Assembly (NCBI GenBank): GCA_022826005.1
Contig: JAJDVT010000043.1
Location: forward strand, 25,071-89,070
DNA length: 64,000 bases
DNA from: Gemmatimonadota bacterium
Lineage (GTDB): Bacteria; Gemmatimonadota; Gemmatimonadetes; Longimicrobiales; Gaopeijiaceae
Direction of reading: 5' to 3'
A program made the translations under genes and the position numbers. Below the pieces are notes generated by a model. That model saw only the letters and a list, made by a program, of their open reading frames with translations. It made no database searches and was not told where the DNA came from. This document shows positions 34,870 through 44,327 of this stretch, one piece after another. Within the stretch, counting starts at the first letter, position 1. Each line of letters begins with the position of its first letter.

Positions 34870-37800
34870 ATGTCCGCATCCCGCTTCAGCCCGTTCCTGG
34901 CCGCTTTCCGCATTGCCGCGCCCGCCGCCGCAGTTCGCCCCGCGCTGGTCGCAGGCCTTGCCTTGGCCGCAAACCTCGCGCTGGCGGCGACCCTCGCGCT
35001 CCCGGCCGTCCCGCTCTCCGCCCAGGAGGTCCCGGAAAAACATCTGAGCGGCCTCCGCTTCCGCCACATCGGACCGGTGGGCAACCGGCTCGCGTCGGTG
35101 GTGGGGGTGCCCGGCAACCGGAACATCTACTTCGCGGGGGCCGCGAGCGGCGGCATCTGGCGCACCGAGGACGCGGGGCTCAACTGGGAGCCGGTGTTCG
35201 ACGACCAGCCGGTGCACTCCATCGGCGCGCTCGCGGTGGCGCCCAGCGACCACGCCATCGTGTGGGCCGGGACGGGGGAGTCGTCGATCCGGTCGAACGT
35301 CTCCATCGGCAACGGCATGTGGAAGTCGACCGACGGCGGCGACACCTGGGCGCACATGGGGCTGGAGGGGACGGGGCGGGTCGGCCGCATCCTCATCCAT
35401 CCCGCCGACCCGAACATCGTCTACGTGGCCGCGCTCGGGCACGCGTACCAGCCGTCCGAGGATCGGGGCGTGTATCGCACCCTCGACGGGGGCGAGAGCT
35501 GGGAGCGGGTGCTCTTCGTGGACCCGGGGGCGGGCGCATACGAGATGGTGATGGACCCGAACAACCCGCGGAAGATCGTGGCCAGCATGTGGGACCTCGA
35601 CCTGAAGACCTGGAAGCGGGACAGTGGCGGCCCCGCGAGCGGCATCCACGTGACCATGGACGGGGGTGACACATGGCGCGAGATCGAGGGCAACGGCCTA
35701 CCCACGCGCCGCATCGGCAAGATCGGGCTCTGCATGTCGGCGTCCGATTCCGACCGCATCTACGCCCTTATCGAGACGGGAGACGGGGTGCCCATCGACG
35801 GCGAGGAGACCGACTCGGGCGAGCTCTGGAGCACGAGCGACGGGGGCGACAGCTGGCGCCTCGCCTCATACAGCCATGACCTCGCCACGCGCCAGGCCTA
35901 CTACACGCGCTGCGGCGTGGCGCCCGACGACCGCGACGAGGTCTACTTCCTGTCGTCCAGCTACAGTGTGAGCCGGAACGGCGGCGAGACCCACGAGACC
36001 ACCAACTTCCTCTTCGCCGGGGACGCGCCCGGCTGGGACCACCATGACATCTGGAGCGATCCCCTGAACGCCGACCGGATCGCCGTGGCGCACGATGGAG
36101 GATTCTCGGTCAGCGAGAACCGGGGGCGCTCCTGGTTCCGGGTGCAGCTGCCGATCGCGCAGATGTATCACGTGACCGCCGACAACGCGATTCCCTACAA
36201 CGTGCTGGGCAACCGCCAGGACGGACCTTCATTCCGGGGGCCGTCGAATTCGCGGATGGGCGGTCTGTTCTCGAACGGGCGCATCCCGCGCGGGGAGTGG
36301 CGCGGCGTGGGCGGCGGCGAGAGCGGATTCGCGACCCCCGACCCGCGCGATCCCAACATCGTGTGGTCGAGCGCATCCGGGGCCGGGGCCGCAGGCGGGA
36401 TCGTGGTGCGTCACGATGTCGCCAGGGGACAGTTCCGGGACGTCGAGGTGTGGCCCATGTCCACATTGGGATGGCCCGCGGAGGACATGCGCTTCCGATT
36501 CCAGTGGACCTTCCCGCTGCTGCTTTCGCCGCACGACCCCAACACCCTCTACGTCACCAGCCAGCACGTGCACCGCACCCGCAACAACGGGCAGAGCTGG
36601 GAGGTGATCAGCCCGGACCTCTCCACCAACGACAAGTCCCGCCAGACCATCTCCGGAGGACTGACCCCGGACAACATCGGCGTCGAGTTCTGCTGCGTGA
36701 TCTACGCCTTCGACGAGTCGCCGGTGCAGGCCGGCGTGCTGTGGGCGGGCACCAACGACGGGCTCATGCAGGTGAGCCGCGACAACGGCGCCACCTGGAC
36801 CAACGTGACCGGAAACATCCCCGATCTGCCGCCCGACGGCGTCGTGCGCAGCATCGACGCGTCGCGCTGGGACGCCGCCCGCGCCTACATCACCATCGAG
36901 CACCACCAGGTGGGCGACTTCGAGGCGCGCGCCTATCGCACCGACGACTTCGGCGAAAGCTGGGCCCGGATCACCGACGGCGTCGACAACTATCCCGTCG
37001 ACTATACGCGGTATCTGCTGGAGGACGCGGTGCGGCCGGGGCTGCTCTATCTCGGAACCGAGAGCTCGCTCTACATCAGCTACGACGACGGCGACAACTG
37101 GCAGCGCTTCATGCCGGGCCTGCCGCCGACGCCGTACTACGGGATTTTCCAGCAGGAGCATTTCAACGACCTGGTGATCGGGACCTACGGGCGCGGCTAC
37201 TGGATCCTGGACGATCTGGGTCCGGTGCAGCAGCTGACCGACGAGGTGGCCGCGTCGGCCGCGCACCTCTTCGAGCCGCGTGACGCCTACCGCTTCCGCC
37301 CGGTGACCGAGCCCGCGACCATGCTGGACGACTGGTCCGACGGCGAGAACCCGGAGGGCGAGGCCCCGCTGACCTATTGGCTGGGCGAAGGCGCCGGCAC
37401 GGTGCAGCTGCGCATCGACGACAGCGCCGGAGAGGAGGTCACGACCCTCGACGGCACCAACAGCGCAGGCTTCAACCGCGTGTGGTGGAACCTGACCGGG
37501 GACGGCCCGACCGAGATCCGGCTGCGCACGAAGCCGCTCTACTCGGACTGGTTCCCGATGCCGGACGAGGGCTACCGCGTGGGCGGGATGGGCTTCGGCG
37601 GCGGCGGTGGGCCGCTCCAGCCGCCCGGCACCTACACCGTCACGCTGCTCGTCGACGATGAAGAGATGGGAAGCCAGCCGCTGACCGTGCTGAAGGACCC
37701 CAACTCGGAGGGCACGCTCGCCGACATCGCCGCGCAGACCAACCTGGTGCAGGAGATCATGGCCGACCGCAACCGCGCCGCGGAAATGGTGAACCGCATC

Positions 37801-38169
37801 GAGCTGCTACGCCGCCAGATCTACGACCTGCGGCCCGTGCTCGAGGAAGAAGAGGGCGCGGAGGATCTGATCGAGGCCGGGGAGGCGCTGGACGCGGCCC
37901 TCATCGAGGTGGAGCACGAGCTGATCCAGCTGATCGACACAGGGAGCGACGGCGTGCGCTGGCCGTCGAAGATCGTGGGGAGGCTGCGCTACCTGCAGGG
38001 GGCCGTGGCCACGGCGGACTTCCGGCCGACCGACCAGCACACTGAGGTGTCCCAGGTGCTGAGGGTCCAGTTGGGGGAAGTGGAGGAGGCGCTTCAGGAG
38101 GTGCTGGCGGAGGACCTGGAGAACTTCAACCGGATGCTGCAGCAGAGGATCGGGAGGGTGATTACTTGA
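34870..38169 (+). CDS. Large secreted BNR/WD40-like beta-propeller protein (sortilin-like)
   Basis: A 1099-residue protein with an extended Ala-rich signal region (cleavage near LSAQE). The body contains repeated BNR/Asp-box blades (SGGIWRTEDAGLNWEPV, GMWKSTDGGDTWAHM, GVYRTLDGGESWERV, GIHVTMDGGDTWREI and so on, about 55-790), as in VPS10/sortilin-like and xyloglucanase-type propellers. After this come a beta-sandwich (about 810-960, with Gly-rich GGMGFGGGGGP) and a helical tail (about 970-1090). Such proteins are abundant in Gemmatimonadota and Bacteroidota; catalysis is not established. It follows the creatininase-like gene on the same strand by 52 bases. Confidence 0.92.
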   Translation: MSASRFSPFLAAFRIAAPAAAVRPALVAGLALAANLALAATLALPAVPLSAQEVPEKHLSGLRFRHIGPVGNRLASVVGVPGNRNIYFAGAASGGIWRTEDAGLNWEPVFDDQPVHSIGALAVAPSDHAIVWAGTGESSIRSNVSIGNGMWKSTDGGDTWAHMGLEGTGRVGRILIHPADPNIVYVAALGHAYQPSEDRGVYRTLDGGESWERVLFVDPGAGAYEMVMDPNNPRKIVASMWDLDLKTWKRDSGGPASGIHVTMDGGDTWREIEGNGLPTRRIGKIGLCMSASDSDRIYALIETGDGVPIDGEETDSGELWSTSDGGDSWRLASYSHDLATRQAYYTRCGVAPDDRDEVYFLSSSYSVSRNGGETHETTNFLFAGDAPGWDHHDIWSDPLNADRIAVAHDGGFSVSENRGRSWFRVQLPIAQMYHVTADNAIPYNVLGNRQDGPSFRGPSNSRMGGLFSNGRIPRGEWRGVGGGESGFATPDPRDPNIVWSSASGAGAAGGIVVRHDVARGQFRDVEVWPMSTLGWPAEDMRFRFQWTFPLLLSPHDPNTLYVTSQHVHRTRNNGQSWEVISPDLSTNDKSRQTISGGLTPDNIGVEFCCVIYAFDESPVQAGVLWAGTNDGLMQVSRDNGATWTNVTGNIPDLPPDGVVRSIDASRWDAARAYITIEHHQVGDFEARAYRTDDFGESWARITDGVDNYPVDYTRYLLEDAVRPGLLYLGTESSLYISYDDGDNWQRFMPGLPPTPYYGIFQQEHFNDLVIGTYGRGYWILDDLGPVQQLTDEVAASAAHLFEPRDAYRFRPVTEPATMLDDWSDGENPEGEAPLTYWLGEGAGTVQLRIDDSAGEEVTTLDGTNSAGFNRVWWNLTGDGPTEIRLRTKPLYSDWFPMPDEGYRVGGMGFGGGGGPLQPPGTYTVTLLVDDEEMGSQPLTVLKDPNSEGTLADIAAQTNLVQEIMADRNRAAEMVNRIELLRRQIYDLRPVLEEEEGAEDLIEAGEALDAALIEVEHELIQLIDTGSDGVRWPSKIVGRLRYLQGAVATADFRPTDQHTEVSQVLRVQLGEVEEALQEVLAEDLENFNRMLQQRIGRVIT

Positions 38170-38359
38170 GCTGATGCCGTTGGGCGTCAACGGGCCTGCC
38201 GGTTATCCGCCGAACCGGTTCTCGTTGTGCCATTCCAGGTAGTTCGGCGCAGGCCGCTGCCGCGGTTTGTCCGCCCCATCCCCACCGCCGTAAGTTGCCG
38301 GTGTCACCGTTGGATTACTGCCGGCTTCGATGCCCGGTAGCCGGTGAAGGCGGATACGC

Positions 38360-39190
38360 ATGGCTGAACCGACACCCGCAACACCCCTCTTCCGACGCAT
38401 CCTGCGCGAGCCGACGTCCCATTTTGTGCTCCTGGCGGCCGTGCTGTTCGCCGCGAACGCGGCGCTCGAGTCGTGGCGGGGCAACGTCATCACGATCGAG
38501 CGCGTGCAAATCGAGGTTCGGATCGCGGAGCTGGAGGCGCTGCGTGGCGCTCCGCTGAGCCCGGAGGAGCGGCTGCTCGTCGAGGAAGCGTACATCGACG
38601 AGCAGGTTCTCGTGCGCGAGGCCCTCGACATGCGACTCGAAAGCGATCGCAGGATCGACGACATCCTCGTGCAGAAGATGCTGCACGTTCTGAGCGGGGA
38701 CGTCATTCAGCCCACCGAGGACGAGCTCAGAGAGTTCTACGAGGCGAACCGGGCGAGCTACACGCCGGAGTCGACGCTCACCATTGAGGAGGTCGTCATC
38801 GCCGACGGCTCGCCCGCAGCCGAAGACCTGGTGGAGCGGCTGCGAGCCGACGCGTCTGCCCAGGAGCTCGCCGAGAACCCCGGCGTGCGGGCGTCGGTGT
38901 TGCGCGAGGTGACGGGCGGCGATCTGAGGAGGCTGTTCGGGCCGGTGACCGCCGAGCTCATCCTCAGCGCGAACACCGAAGGCTGGATCGGGCCGCATGC
39001 GACGGTTCGCGGCCAACACTGGTTCCGGATCATCGAGCAGGCGACTCCCGAGCTTCCGCCCCTCGACAGCGTGCGCGAGCGCGTCCGTCTCGACTGGGTC
39101 GCCGACCAGGAAGCCGCCAGACTCGAACAGGCGGTCATGGGGCTGCGAGAGCGCTACAACATCGTCATCGAGGAGGCGGAGGGGCGATGA
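38360..39190 (+). CDS. Membrane-anchored PpiC-type peptidyl-prolyl isomerase
   Basis: A 276-residue protein. One transmembrane helix (about 20-36) is followed by a SurA/PpiC-like chaperone region with LVEEAYIDEQVLVREALDM, TEDELREFYEANRASYTPE and a parvulin-like domain (about 135-245), ending in a helix. It would help fold exported proteins. Its TGA overlaps the HupE start (ATGA), and a PPIase next to a HupE/UreJ-like gene is a recurring bacterial pair. The parvulin part is diverged, so it may be a chaperone only. Confidence 0.85.
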   Translation: MAEPTPATPLFRRILREPTSHFVLLAAVLFAANAALESWRGNVITIERVQIEVRIAELEALRGAPLSPEERLLVEEAYIDEQVLVREALDMRLESDRRIDDILVQKMLHVLSGDVIQPTEDELREFYEANRASYTPESTLTIEEVVIADGSPAAEDLVERLRADASAQELAENPGVRASVLREVTGGDLRRLFGPVTAELILSANTEGWIGPHATVRGQHWFRIIEQATPELPPLDSVRERVRLDWVADQEAARLEQAVMGLRERYNIVIEEAEGR

Positions 39191-40224
39191 AGGCCGCCGG
39201 ACTGGTAGTGGCCGTCGCGCTCTTCGGCACGTCCGCGGCCCCAGCGCCCAGCCGTGTCGCGGCCCCGGTCCCCCTCCCCGCCCACGACGTGGACGTCACC
39301 TCGGTCGCTCGCGTCTACCTCGACCAGATCGACGACACCCGGTACGTGTTCTCCATCGTCGATACCCAGGTGTCGCCGATCCTCGACCTGCGCGCGGTGC
39401 TGCCGGAGCGCTGCACGCCGATTCGCTCGGAGGATGCGGGTGTGCTCGTGAGCGCGGGCTTCGCGTTCGAGTGCGCCTCCGAACTGAACTTCGACGACAG
39501 TCTGGAGCTGCCCTGGTCGCTGGCCGGCGTGGTCGCACTCGTGCGCTGGAGCGACGGCACCGAGGCGTCGGCCTACTTCCGCGGCGACGGCCGCTCGGTG
39601 CCCGTCCGGCTGGCGGACCTGCGCGCGGGAGGCGGGACGACCGGCCGGCTCGCGGGCACGTACTTCATTCTCGGGGGGGAGCACATCCTATTCGGGATCG
39701 ATCACCTTCTCTTCGTCCTGGGCCTGCTTCTGCTCGTCGGGGGATTCTGGTCGCTGGTCAAGACGATCACCTCCTTCACCCTGGCGCACAGCATCACCCT
39801 GGGGCTCGCGGTGCTCGGCTACGTGCCCGTGGATCGCGCGCCGGTCGAGGCCGCGATCGCCCTCTCGATCGTGCTGCTGGCCCGCGAGATCGTGGTCGGG
39901 CGCCAGGGCCGGAAGAGCCTCGTGCACCGGTATCCGTGGCTGGTGGCGTTCGTCTTCGGGTTGCTGCACGGGCTCGGGTTCGCCGGCGCCCTCGGCGAGA
40001 TCGGGCTAAGGGCGAGCGACGTTCCGGTGGCGCTCCTCTTCTTCAACCTGGGCGTCGAGGCAGGGCAGCTCGCGTTCGTCGTGGCGCTGATCGCGCTGGC
40101 GAAGATCGCCGGCAGGGTCAGGGGAATGGCTGTGCAGCGGGTCGAGCCTGCCCTCGGGTACGCCCTGGGCGCCTTCGCCACCTTCTGGTTCCTGGATCGC
40201 CTTCCGGCGCTATGGGGCGCGTAA
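39187..40224 (+). CDS. HupE/UreJ-like membrane protein
   Basis: A 345-residue protein with a signal peptide, a periplasmic N-terminal domain of about 135 residues, and a six- to seven-helix HupE/UreJ_2 domain (about 155-340) with GGEHILFGIDHLLFVLGLLLL, ITSFTLAHSITLGLAVLGYV and FVFGLLHGLGFAGAL. The His-rich motifs in these helices resemble nickel or metal permeases, but members paired with a PPIase are not shown to carry nickel. ATGA overlap with the upstream gene indicates coupling. Confidence 0.88.
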   Translation: MKAAGLVVAVALFGTSAAPAPSRVAAPVPLPAHDVDVTSVARVYLDQIDDTRYVFSIVDTQVSPILDLRAVLPERCTPIRSEDAGVLVSAGFAFECASELNFDDSLELPWSLAGVVALVRWSDGTEASAYFRGDGRSVPVRLADLRAGGGTTGRLAGTYFILGGEHILFGIDHLLFVLGLLLLVGGFWSLVKTITSFTLAHSITLGLAVLGYVPVDRAPVEAAIALSIVLLAREIVVGRQGRKSLVHRYPWLVAFVFGLLHGLGFAGALGEIGLRASDVPVALLFFNLGVEAGQLAFVVALIALAKIAGRVRGMAVQRVEPALGYALGAFATFWFLDRLPALWGA

Positions 40225-40241
40225 CGATATCGGAGGAAACC

Positions 40242-41954
40242 ATGCGTCGCTTGCTGACTGGCCTCTTCGTGCTCTCGCTGTTCGCGCCCGCCGCGCGCGG
40301 GCAAGCTCAGGAGCCCGCCTCGTTCGACGTGCTCATCACCGGAGCCCGGATCCTGGACGGCACCGGAAACCCGTGGATCTACGCGGATGTGGGCATCCGG
40401 GGCGGGATGATCGCGGCGGTGGGCGACCTGGCCGATGCGCCGGCCGAGCGGGTCATCGATGCCCAGGGCAAGGTGGTGGCGCCCGGCTTCATCGATCTCC
40501 ATTCGCACGGCGCCGGAGGTCTGGCATCGCCGGACGAGCGCCGCCGCTCCGCCGCCAACCTTGTGACCCAGGGCGTGACCACCGTGGTCATCAACCAGGA
40601 CGGCCGGAGCCCGGTGGACATTGGTGCGCAGAGGGCGCTGCTGCAGAACCTGCGCATCGGTCCCAACGCGATCCTCATGGTGGGCCACAACTCCATTCGC
40701 GCCGAGGCCATGGGCAACGACTTCCGGCGCCTCGCGACGCCCGACGAGGTTCAGCGGATGCGGGACCTCGCGCGCGCCGGGATGGAAGCGGGCGCATTCG
40801 GGCTGTCGGCGGGTCTCGAATATGTGCCCGGCCGCTGGAGCAACACCGACGAGGTGATTGCGGTTGTGGAGGAGATCGTGCCGTACGGCGGCGTGTTCAT
40901 CGAGCATGAACGCAGCAGCGGCACCTCACCGATGTGGTGGCGGCCGAGCCAGGACGAAGCCGGCCCTCCGACCATGCTCAACTCCATCCAGGAGACGATC
41001 GAGATCGGCGAGCGGACCGGCGCCACCGTCGTCGCGACGCACATCAAGGCCCGGGGCGCCAACTACTGGGGATCGAGCGGCGCCATCATCGCGGCCATCC
41101 GCCGGGCCCGGGACCGGGGCGTCGCCATCTTCGCGGACCAGTACCCGTACGCGACCAGCGGAAGCGACGGCAACGTGAGCCTGATTCCGGAATGGGCGGT
41201 GGGCGCGGACGAGGGGCCACCGGGCGGTGGTCCGGACGCAGCACCCGATTATGCGGAAGCCTTGCGCGCAACCCTCGCCGATCCCGAGCGCGCCCGCATG
41301 CTCAGGCAGGACATCGCCTATGAGACCGAGTTCCGGGGCGGCGCCGAGAACATCGTCGTCTTCGACTATCCGGACCGCTCGCTGATCGGCAAGAGCGTCG
41401 CCGAGATCGCAGCCGAGCGTGGGATCTCGACCGTCGAGGCCGCAATCCAACTCCAGTTGGAAGGGCTGCGGGACCGCCGGGGCGGCGGGCGCCTGCGGAG
41501 CTTCTCCTTCTCGGAGGAGGATATCGAGAACTTCACCGCGCAGCCCTGGGTGGCTACAGCCTCCGACGGCGGCATCTCCCTGCCGGAGGACGGACCCGCC
41601 ATCCACGCGCGCTACTATGGCACCTTCCCGCGCAAGATCCGGGAATACGCGCTCGACCGCGGCGTCCTCTCCGTCGAGAACGCGGTCCGTTCGATGACCA
41701 CCCTGCCCGCCCAGATCCTGGGGCTCCGGAACCGCGGCCAGGTGCGGGAAGGCTTCGTGGCCGACGTCGTCGTGCTCGACCTGGAGCAGATTCGCGACAT
41801 GGCCACCTTCACCGACCCGCACCAGTACGCGACCGGGATCGACTACGTGCTCGTCAACGGCAGCTTCGTCGTGGACGGGGGCGCACCGACGGGACTGCTC
41901 CCCGGAATCGTGATCACACCCACCGAGGGCAGAAGGCCGCCCGCGACGGACTGA
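40242..41954 (+). CDS. Secreted amidohydrolase, N-acyl-D-amino-acid deacylase type
   Basis: A 570-residue protein behind a CGGAGGAAACC site, with a signal peptide (cleavage near GQAQE). It has the amidohydrolase hallmarks: DVLITGARILDGTG, VVAPGFIDLHSHGAGG (zinc HxH), VVATHIKARG, IFADQYPYATS, a late ATASDGGIS and NAVRSMTTLPAQILGLRNRG, matching D-aminoacylase/dihydroorotase-like enzymes. These hydrolyse N-acyl-D-amino acids or dipeptides. It is 17 bases from the HupE gene. Confidence 0.92.
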   Translation: MRRLLTGLFVLSLFAPAARGQAQEPASFDVLITGARILDGTGNPWIYADVGIRGGMIAAVGDLADAPAERVIDAQGKVVAPGFIDLHSHGAGGLASPDERRRSAANLVTQGVTTVVINQDGRSPVDIGAQRALLQNLRIGPNAILMVGHNSIRAEAMGNDFRRLATPDEVQRMRDLARAGMEAGAFGLSAGLEYVPGRWSNTDEVIAVVEEIVPYGGVFIEHERSSGTSPMWWRPSQDEAGPPTMLNSIQETIEIGERTGATVVATHIKARGANYWGSSGAIIAAIRRARDRGVAIFADQYPYATSGSDGNVSLIPEWAVGADEGPPGGGPDAAPDYAEALRATLADPERARMLRQDIAYETEFRGGAENIVVFDYPDRSLIGKSVAEIAAERGISTVEAAIQLQLEGLRDRRGGGRLRSFSFSEEDIENFTAQPWVATASDGGISLPEDGPAIHARYYGTFPRKIREYALDRGVLSVENAVRSMTTLPAQILGLRNRGQVREGFVADVVVLDLEQIRDMATFTDPHQYATGIDYVLVNGSFVVDGGAPTGLLPGIVITPTEGRRPPATD

Positions 41955-41964
41955 CCCATCCGGG

Positions 41965-41994
41965 TTGACCGGATCGAGCGGTGGTGACTACGAT
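41965..41994 (+). promoter_or_regulatory. Putative promoter of the toxin-antitoxin operon
   Basis: TTGACC (41965-41970) and TACGAT (41989-41994) are separated by 18 bases, a good sigma-70-like pair. They lie just upstream of the palindrome and the antitoxin gene, and the predicted start falls inside the palindrome. Confidence 0.55.
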
Positions 41995-41995
41995 A

Positions 41996-42011
41996 TATCG
42001 CAATTGCGATA
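41996..42011. promoter_or_regulatory. Perfect 16-bp palindromic operator, likely antitoxin autoregulation site
   Basis: TATCGCAATTGCGATA is a perfect palindrome between the -10 element and the ribosome site of the antitoxin gene. RelB/DinJ antitoxins bind such palindromes over their own promoter, tightened by the toxin. No other copy was noticed in the window. Confidence 0.65.
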
Positions 42012-42025
42012 CAGGGGAGGCTCCG

Positions 42026-42307
42026 ATGAAGACTCGCAGTTCGATGCTCCACGTCCGAATGGACACGGAGATGAAGCGGAAAGCCACGGCGGCGCTCGCG
42101 GCCATGGGGCTGACGGCCTCGGAGGCCGTGCGGCTGTTCTTCCACCGAATCGCCGTCGAGCAGGCCTTCCCTCTCGAACTCAAGGTGCCGAACGCGCAGA
42201 CCCGCAGAGCCATGGCCGAGTCGGAGGAGATGATGAGACGAGGGGCGGCTCGATTCGCAACCGCGGACGAGATGTTTGCGGAGCTTGAAGAAGCCGGCGG
42301 TCGGTAA
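42026..42307 (+). CDS. RelB/DinJ-family antitoxin
   Basis: A 93-residue protein from ATG 42026 behind GGGGAGG. The N-terminal half is a ribbon-helix-helix of the RelB/DinJ type (SSMLHVRMDTEMKRKATAALAAMGLTASEAVRLFFHRIAVEQAFP); the C-terminal half is the usual flexible toxin-binding tail. It should neutralise the downstream toxin and repress the operon at the palindrome upstream. Confidence 0.9.
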   Translation: MKTRSSMLHVRMDTEMKRKATAALAAMGLTASEAVRLFFHRIAVEQAFPLELKVPNAQTRRAMAESEEMMRRGAARFATADEMFAELEEAGGR

Positions 42308-42611
42308 GCGGGCGCATCCACCGCGACGCGCGGATTACACCCGCAGCTTCCTCAAGGACTGGAAGCGGCTTTCGCGTTCGGGCAGGTACGACATGAATCG
42401 GCTCAAGGCGGTCATGCTCCACCTCATCGCCAACGAGGCCCCGCCCGGTCCCGAACCCCGCGATCACGCGCTGAAGGGCACATGGGCGAATCATCGGGAA
42501 TGCCATGTCGGCGGGGACTTTCTGCTGATCTACCAGGTCGACGATGCGCCGAAGCCGAGCGGCTCGATCAACTTCGTTCGCGCCGGCACCCACACGGAAC
42601 TGTTCGAATGA
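42276..42611 (+). CDS. YafQ-family mRNA interferase toxin
   Basis: A 111-residue protein overlapping the antitoxin end by 32 bases, starting at TTG 42276 (a later in-frame TTG is possible). The core YTRSFLKDWKRLSRSGRYD, DHALKGTWANHRECHVGGDFLLIYQVD is characteristic of YafQ, whose residues in the HVxxDxLLIY strand cut mRNA on the ribosome. Length is slightly above the usual 90 or so because of the N-terminal extension. Confidence 0.87.
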   Translation: MRSLKKPAVGKRAHPPRRADYTRSFLKDWKRLSRSGRYDMNRLKAVMLHLIANEAPPGPEPRDHALKGTWANHRECHVGGDFLLIYQVDDAPKPSGSINFVRAGTHTELFE

Positions 42612-42662
42612 GGCCAGTCTCGCGGAGGACGGGCTGACTGCTCCCTTATCGGCTGCTCTCCC

Positions 42663-44147
42663 TCAGCGGCGACTCGACCCGTCCGCCCGTACAGCTCCCG
42701 GCCCGCGGATCACCCCTTCATCCCCGACGACCTCGATAGACGTGCCGAACGGCTCCGAGAGCGCGGCCAGGAGCGTGAGAATCCGCTGCGCGTCCTCGCC
42801 CGAGGCGGCCACCGGCCGGCCACGCTGCGGGCGCGGGAGCCCGTAGCCCAATACCGTGGGCACCAGCCGGATCTCGTACAGCTCTCCGTCGCGAAAGTCC
42901 GAAACCGCCACGACTCCGTCCCACCAGTAGTCCGCGGCGGGGCGCCCACCGCCGGACGCCACTTCCCTGCCATCGTAGAAATCCGACGGAAGACCCCGGA
43001 ACGCGTCCACGTCATAGCGCGCATAGTTGTCCCAGGGCTGGAACGGCGGCGTCTCGTTCTGGAATAGAAAGTCGTCCAGGGAGTAGAATATCGGCTTTTC
43101 CTGGTAGATCTCGATCCCTCGCAGCACGTGCGGACCGTGGGCGTAGAAGGCATCGGCCCCGGCGTCGATGGTGGCGCGCGCGAAGGTCACCAGCGCATCC
43201 GCGGGCACGTAACTGCCCTCGTTGCACTCGTCCTGATAGAGGCCCAGGCAGCCCGGCGCGTCTCCGGCACGGCTCGGAATGTAGTTGTTGCCGCCACCCT
43301 GGTGGGTGTGGCTGGTAACCACCACCCAGTTGGCCTGCCGGCGCGCGTCGCGGACGGTCGCCAGCAACTCCTGCAAATCGCCCTCGTGCGGGGTCGTGAT
43401 GGTGCGGTAGCCATCGCCGGGCTCGAAGTTGCCTTCGATGCCCCCTACCTGCGCGCGCGCTTCGTCCAGGCTCTCGTAGACATCGCCCGGCACCACGTAG
43501 GTCGTCTCGAAGCGCATCGGCGCGAGTCCCGGCCGGCCGCGCATATCGGGACGCTGGTGGCCGGCCCTCATGTGCTCGGAGAAGCTCGAGGACACGGCAA
43601 TGAGCGCCACGCGGCCATCCATCGTCTCCAGGTAGGCGGGCGCCCTGGCGAGCGCCAGATTCTCCCCCGAGCCCGCGACCTTGATTCCCGCCGCGGCGAG
43701 CGCACGCTGGGTGGAGCGCATCCCGCCCGCGCCCCAGTCCATGGTGTGGTTGTTGGCGAGCCCCAGCATGTCCAGGCCGATCCAGGAGAGGTCGTGAGCC
43801 AGGTCCGGGTGCCCCGCCATGTACGTGCCGCCGCTCTGGGCCGACGGGATGATGTCGGGGCCGTACTCGTGCAGCAGCATCTCCATGTTGCCGAAGCCCA
43901 CGGTGGCCCCACCGATCAGGTCCCGCAGCTGCAGAAACTCGGGCTCGTCGTAGGGCCTCAGGGCCCGCGTGATGATGAGGTCCCCCACCATCGCCATGGA
44001 GATGTCCCCTTCCCCGTCGCGATGCTGGGCCTCGGCGGGCGGAGCCGCGAGCAAGGGCAGAAGCAAGAGGGCAGGCCAGAGAAGAAGCGAGCCGCCGAGG
44101 GCCCGGCGTGCCACGATCCCGATTCGGGCTGAAGTCGATCCGCGCAT
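42663..44147 (-). CDS. CapA/PgsA-like polyglutamate-synthesis or metallophosphatase protein
   Basis: A 494-residue protein. The ATG at 44147 has a strong GGAGGTGAAC site. Signal peptide (cleavage near EAQH), then the CapA domain: MAMVGDLIITRALRPYD, GNMEMLLHEYGPD, GLANNHTMDWGAGG, WVVVTSHTHQGGGNN, FYAHGPHVLRGIEIYQEKPIFYSL. These conserved Asp, Asn and His residues match the calcineurin-like CapA family used in poly-gamma-glutamate synthesis, though many members are not polyglutamate-linked. No pgsB/capB or capC ligase genes are nearby, so that role is doubtful. Confidence 0.88.
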   Translation of the reverse strand: MRGSTSARIGIVARRALGGSLLLWPALLLLPLLAAPPAEAQHRDGEGDISMAMVGDLIITRALRPYDEPEFLQLRDLIGGATVGFGNMEMLLHEYGPDIIPSAQSGGTYMAGHPDLAHDLSWIGLDMLGLANNHTMDWGAGGMRSTQRALAAAGIKVAGSGENLALARAPAYLETMDGRVALIAVSSSFSEHMRAGHQRPDMRGRPGLAPMRFETTYVVPGDVYESLDEARAQVGGIEGNFEPGDGYRTITTPHEGDLQELLATVRDARRQANWVVVTSHTHQGGGNNYIPSRAGDAPGCLGLYQDECNEGSYVPADALVTFARATIDAGADAFYAHGPHVLRGIEIYQEKPIFYSLDDFLFQNETPPFQPWDNYARYDVDAFRGLPSDFYDGREVASGGGRPAADYWWDGVVAVSDFRDGELYEIRLVPTVLGYGLPRPQRGRPVAASGEDAQRILTLLAALSEPFGTSIEVVGDEGVIRGPGAVRADGSSRR

Positions 44148-44327
44148 GTTCACCTCCTGCCGCGGGGAAGATCCGACTTGCAACAGTGAGATTACGCCAC
44201 GACAGGACGGAGCGCCACGAGAGCCCGGGCCGGGAGCGGCATGATTCCTCCGGCTTCGCCTCCGTATCGCCTCGCAGCCCCCTCCCGTGCTACGTTGAGG
44301 AAGCTTCCCTCGCCCATGGAGGACCCC

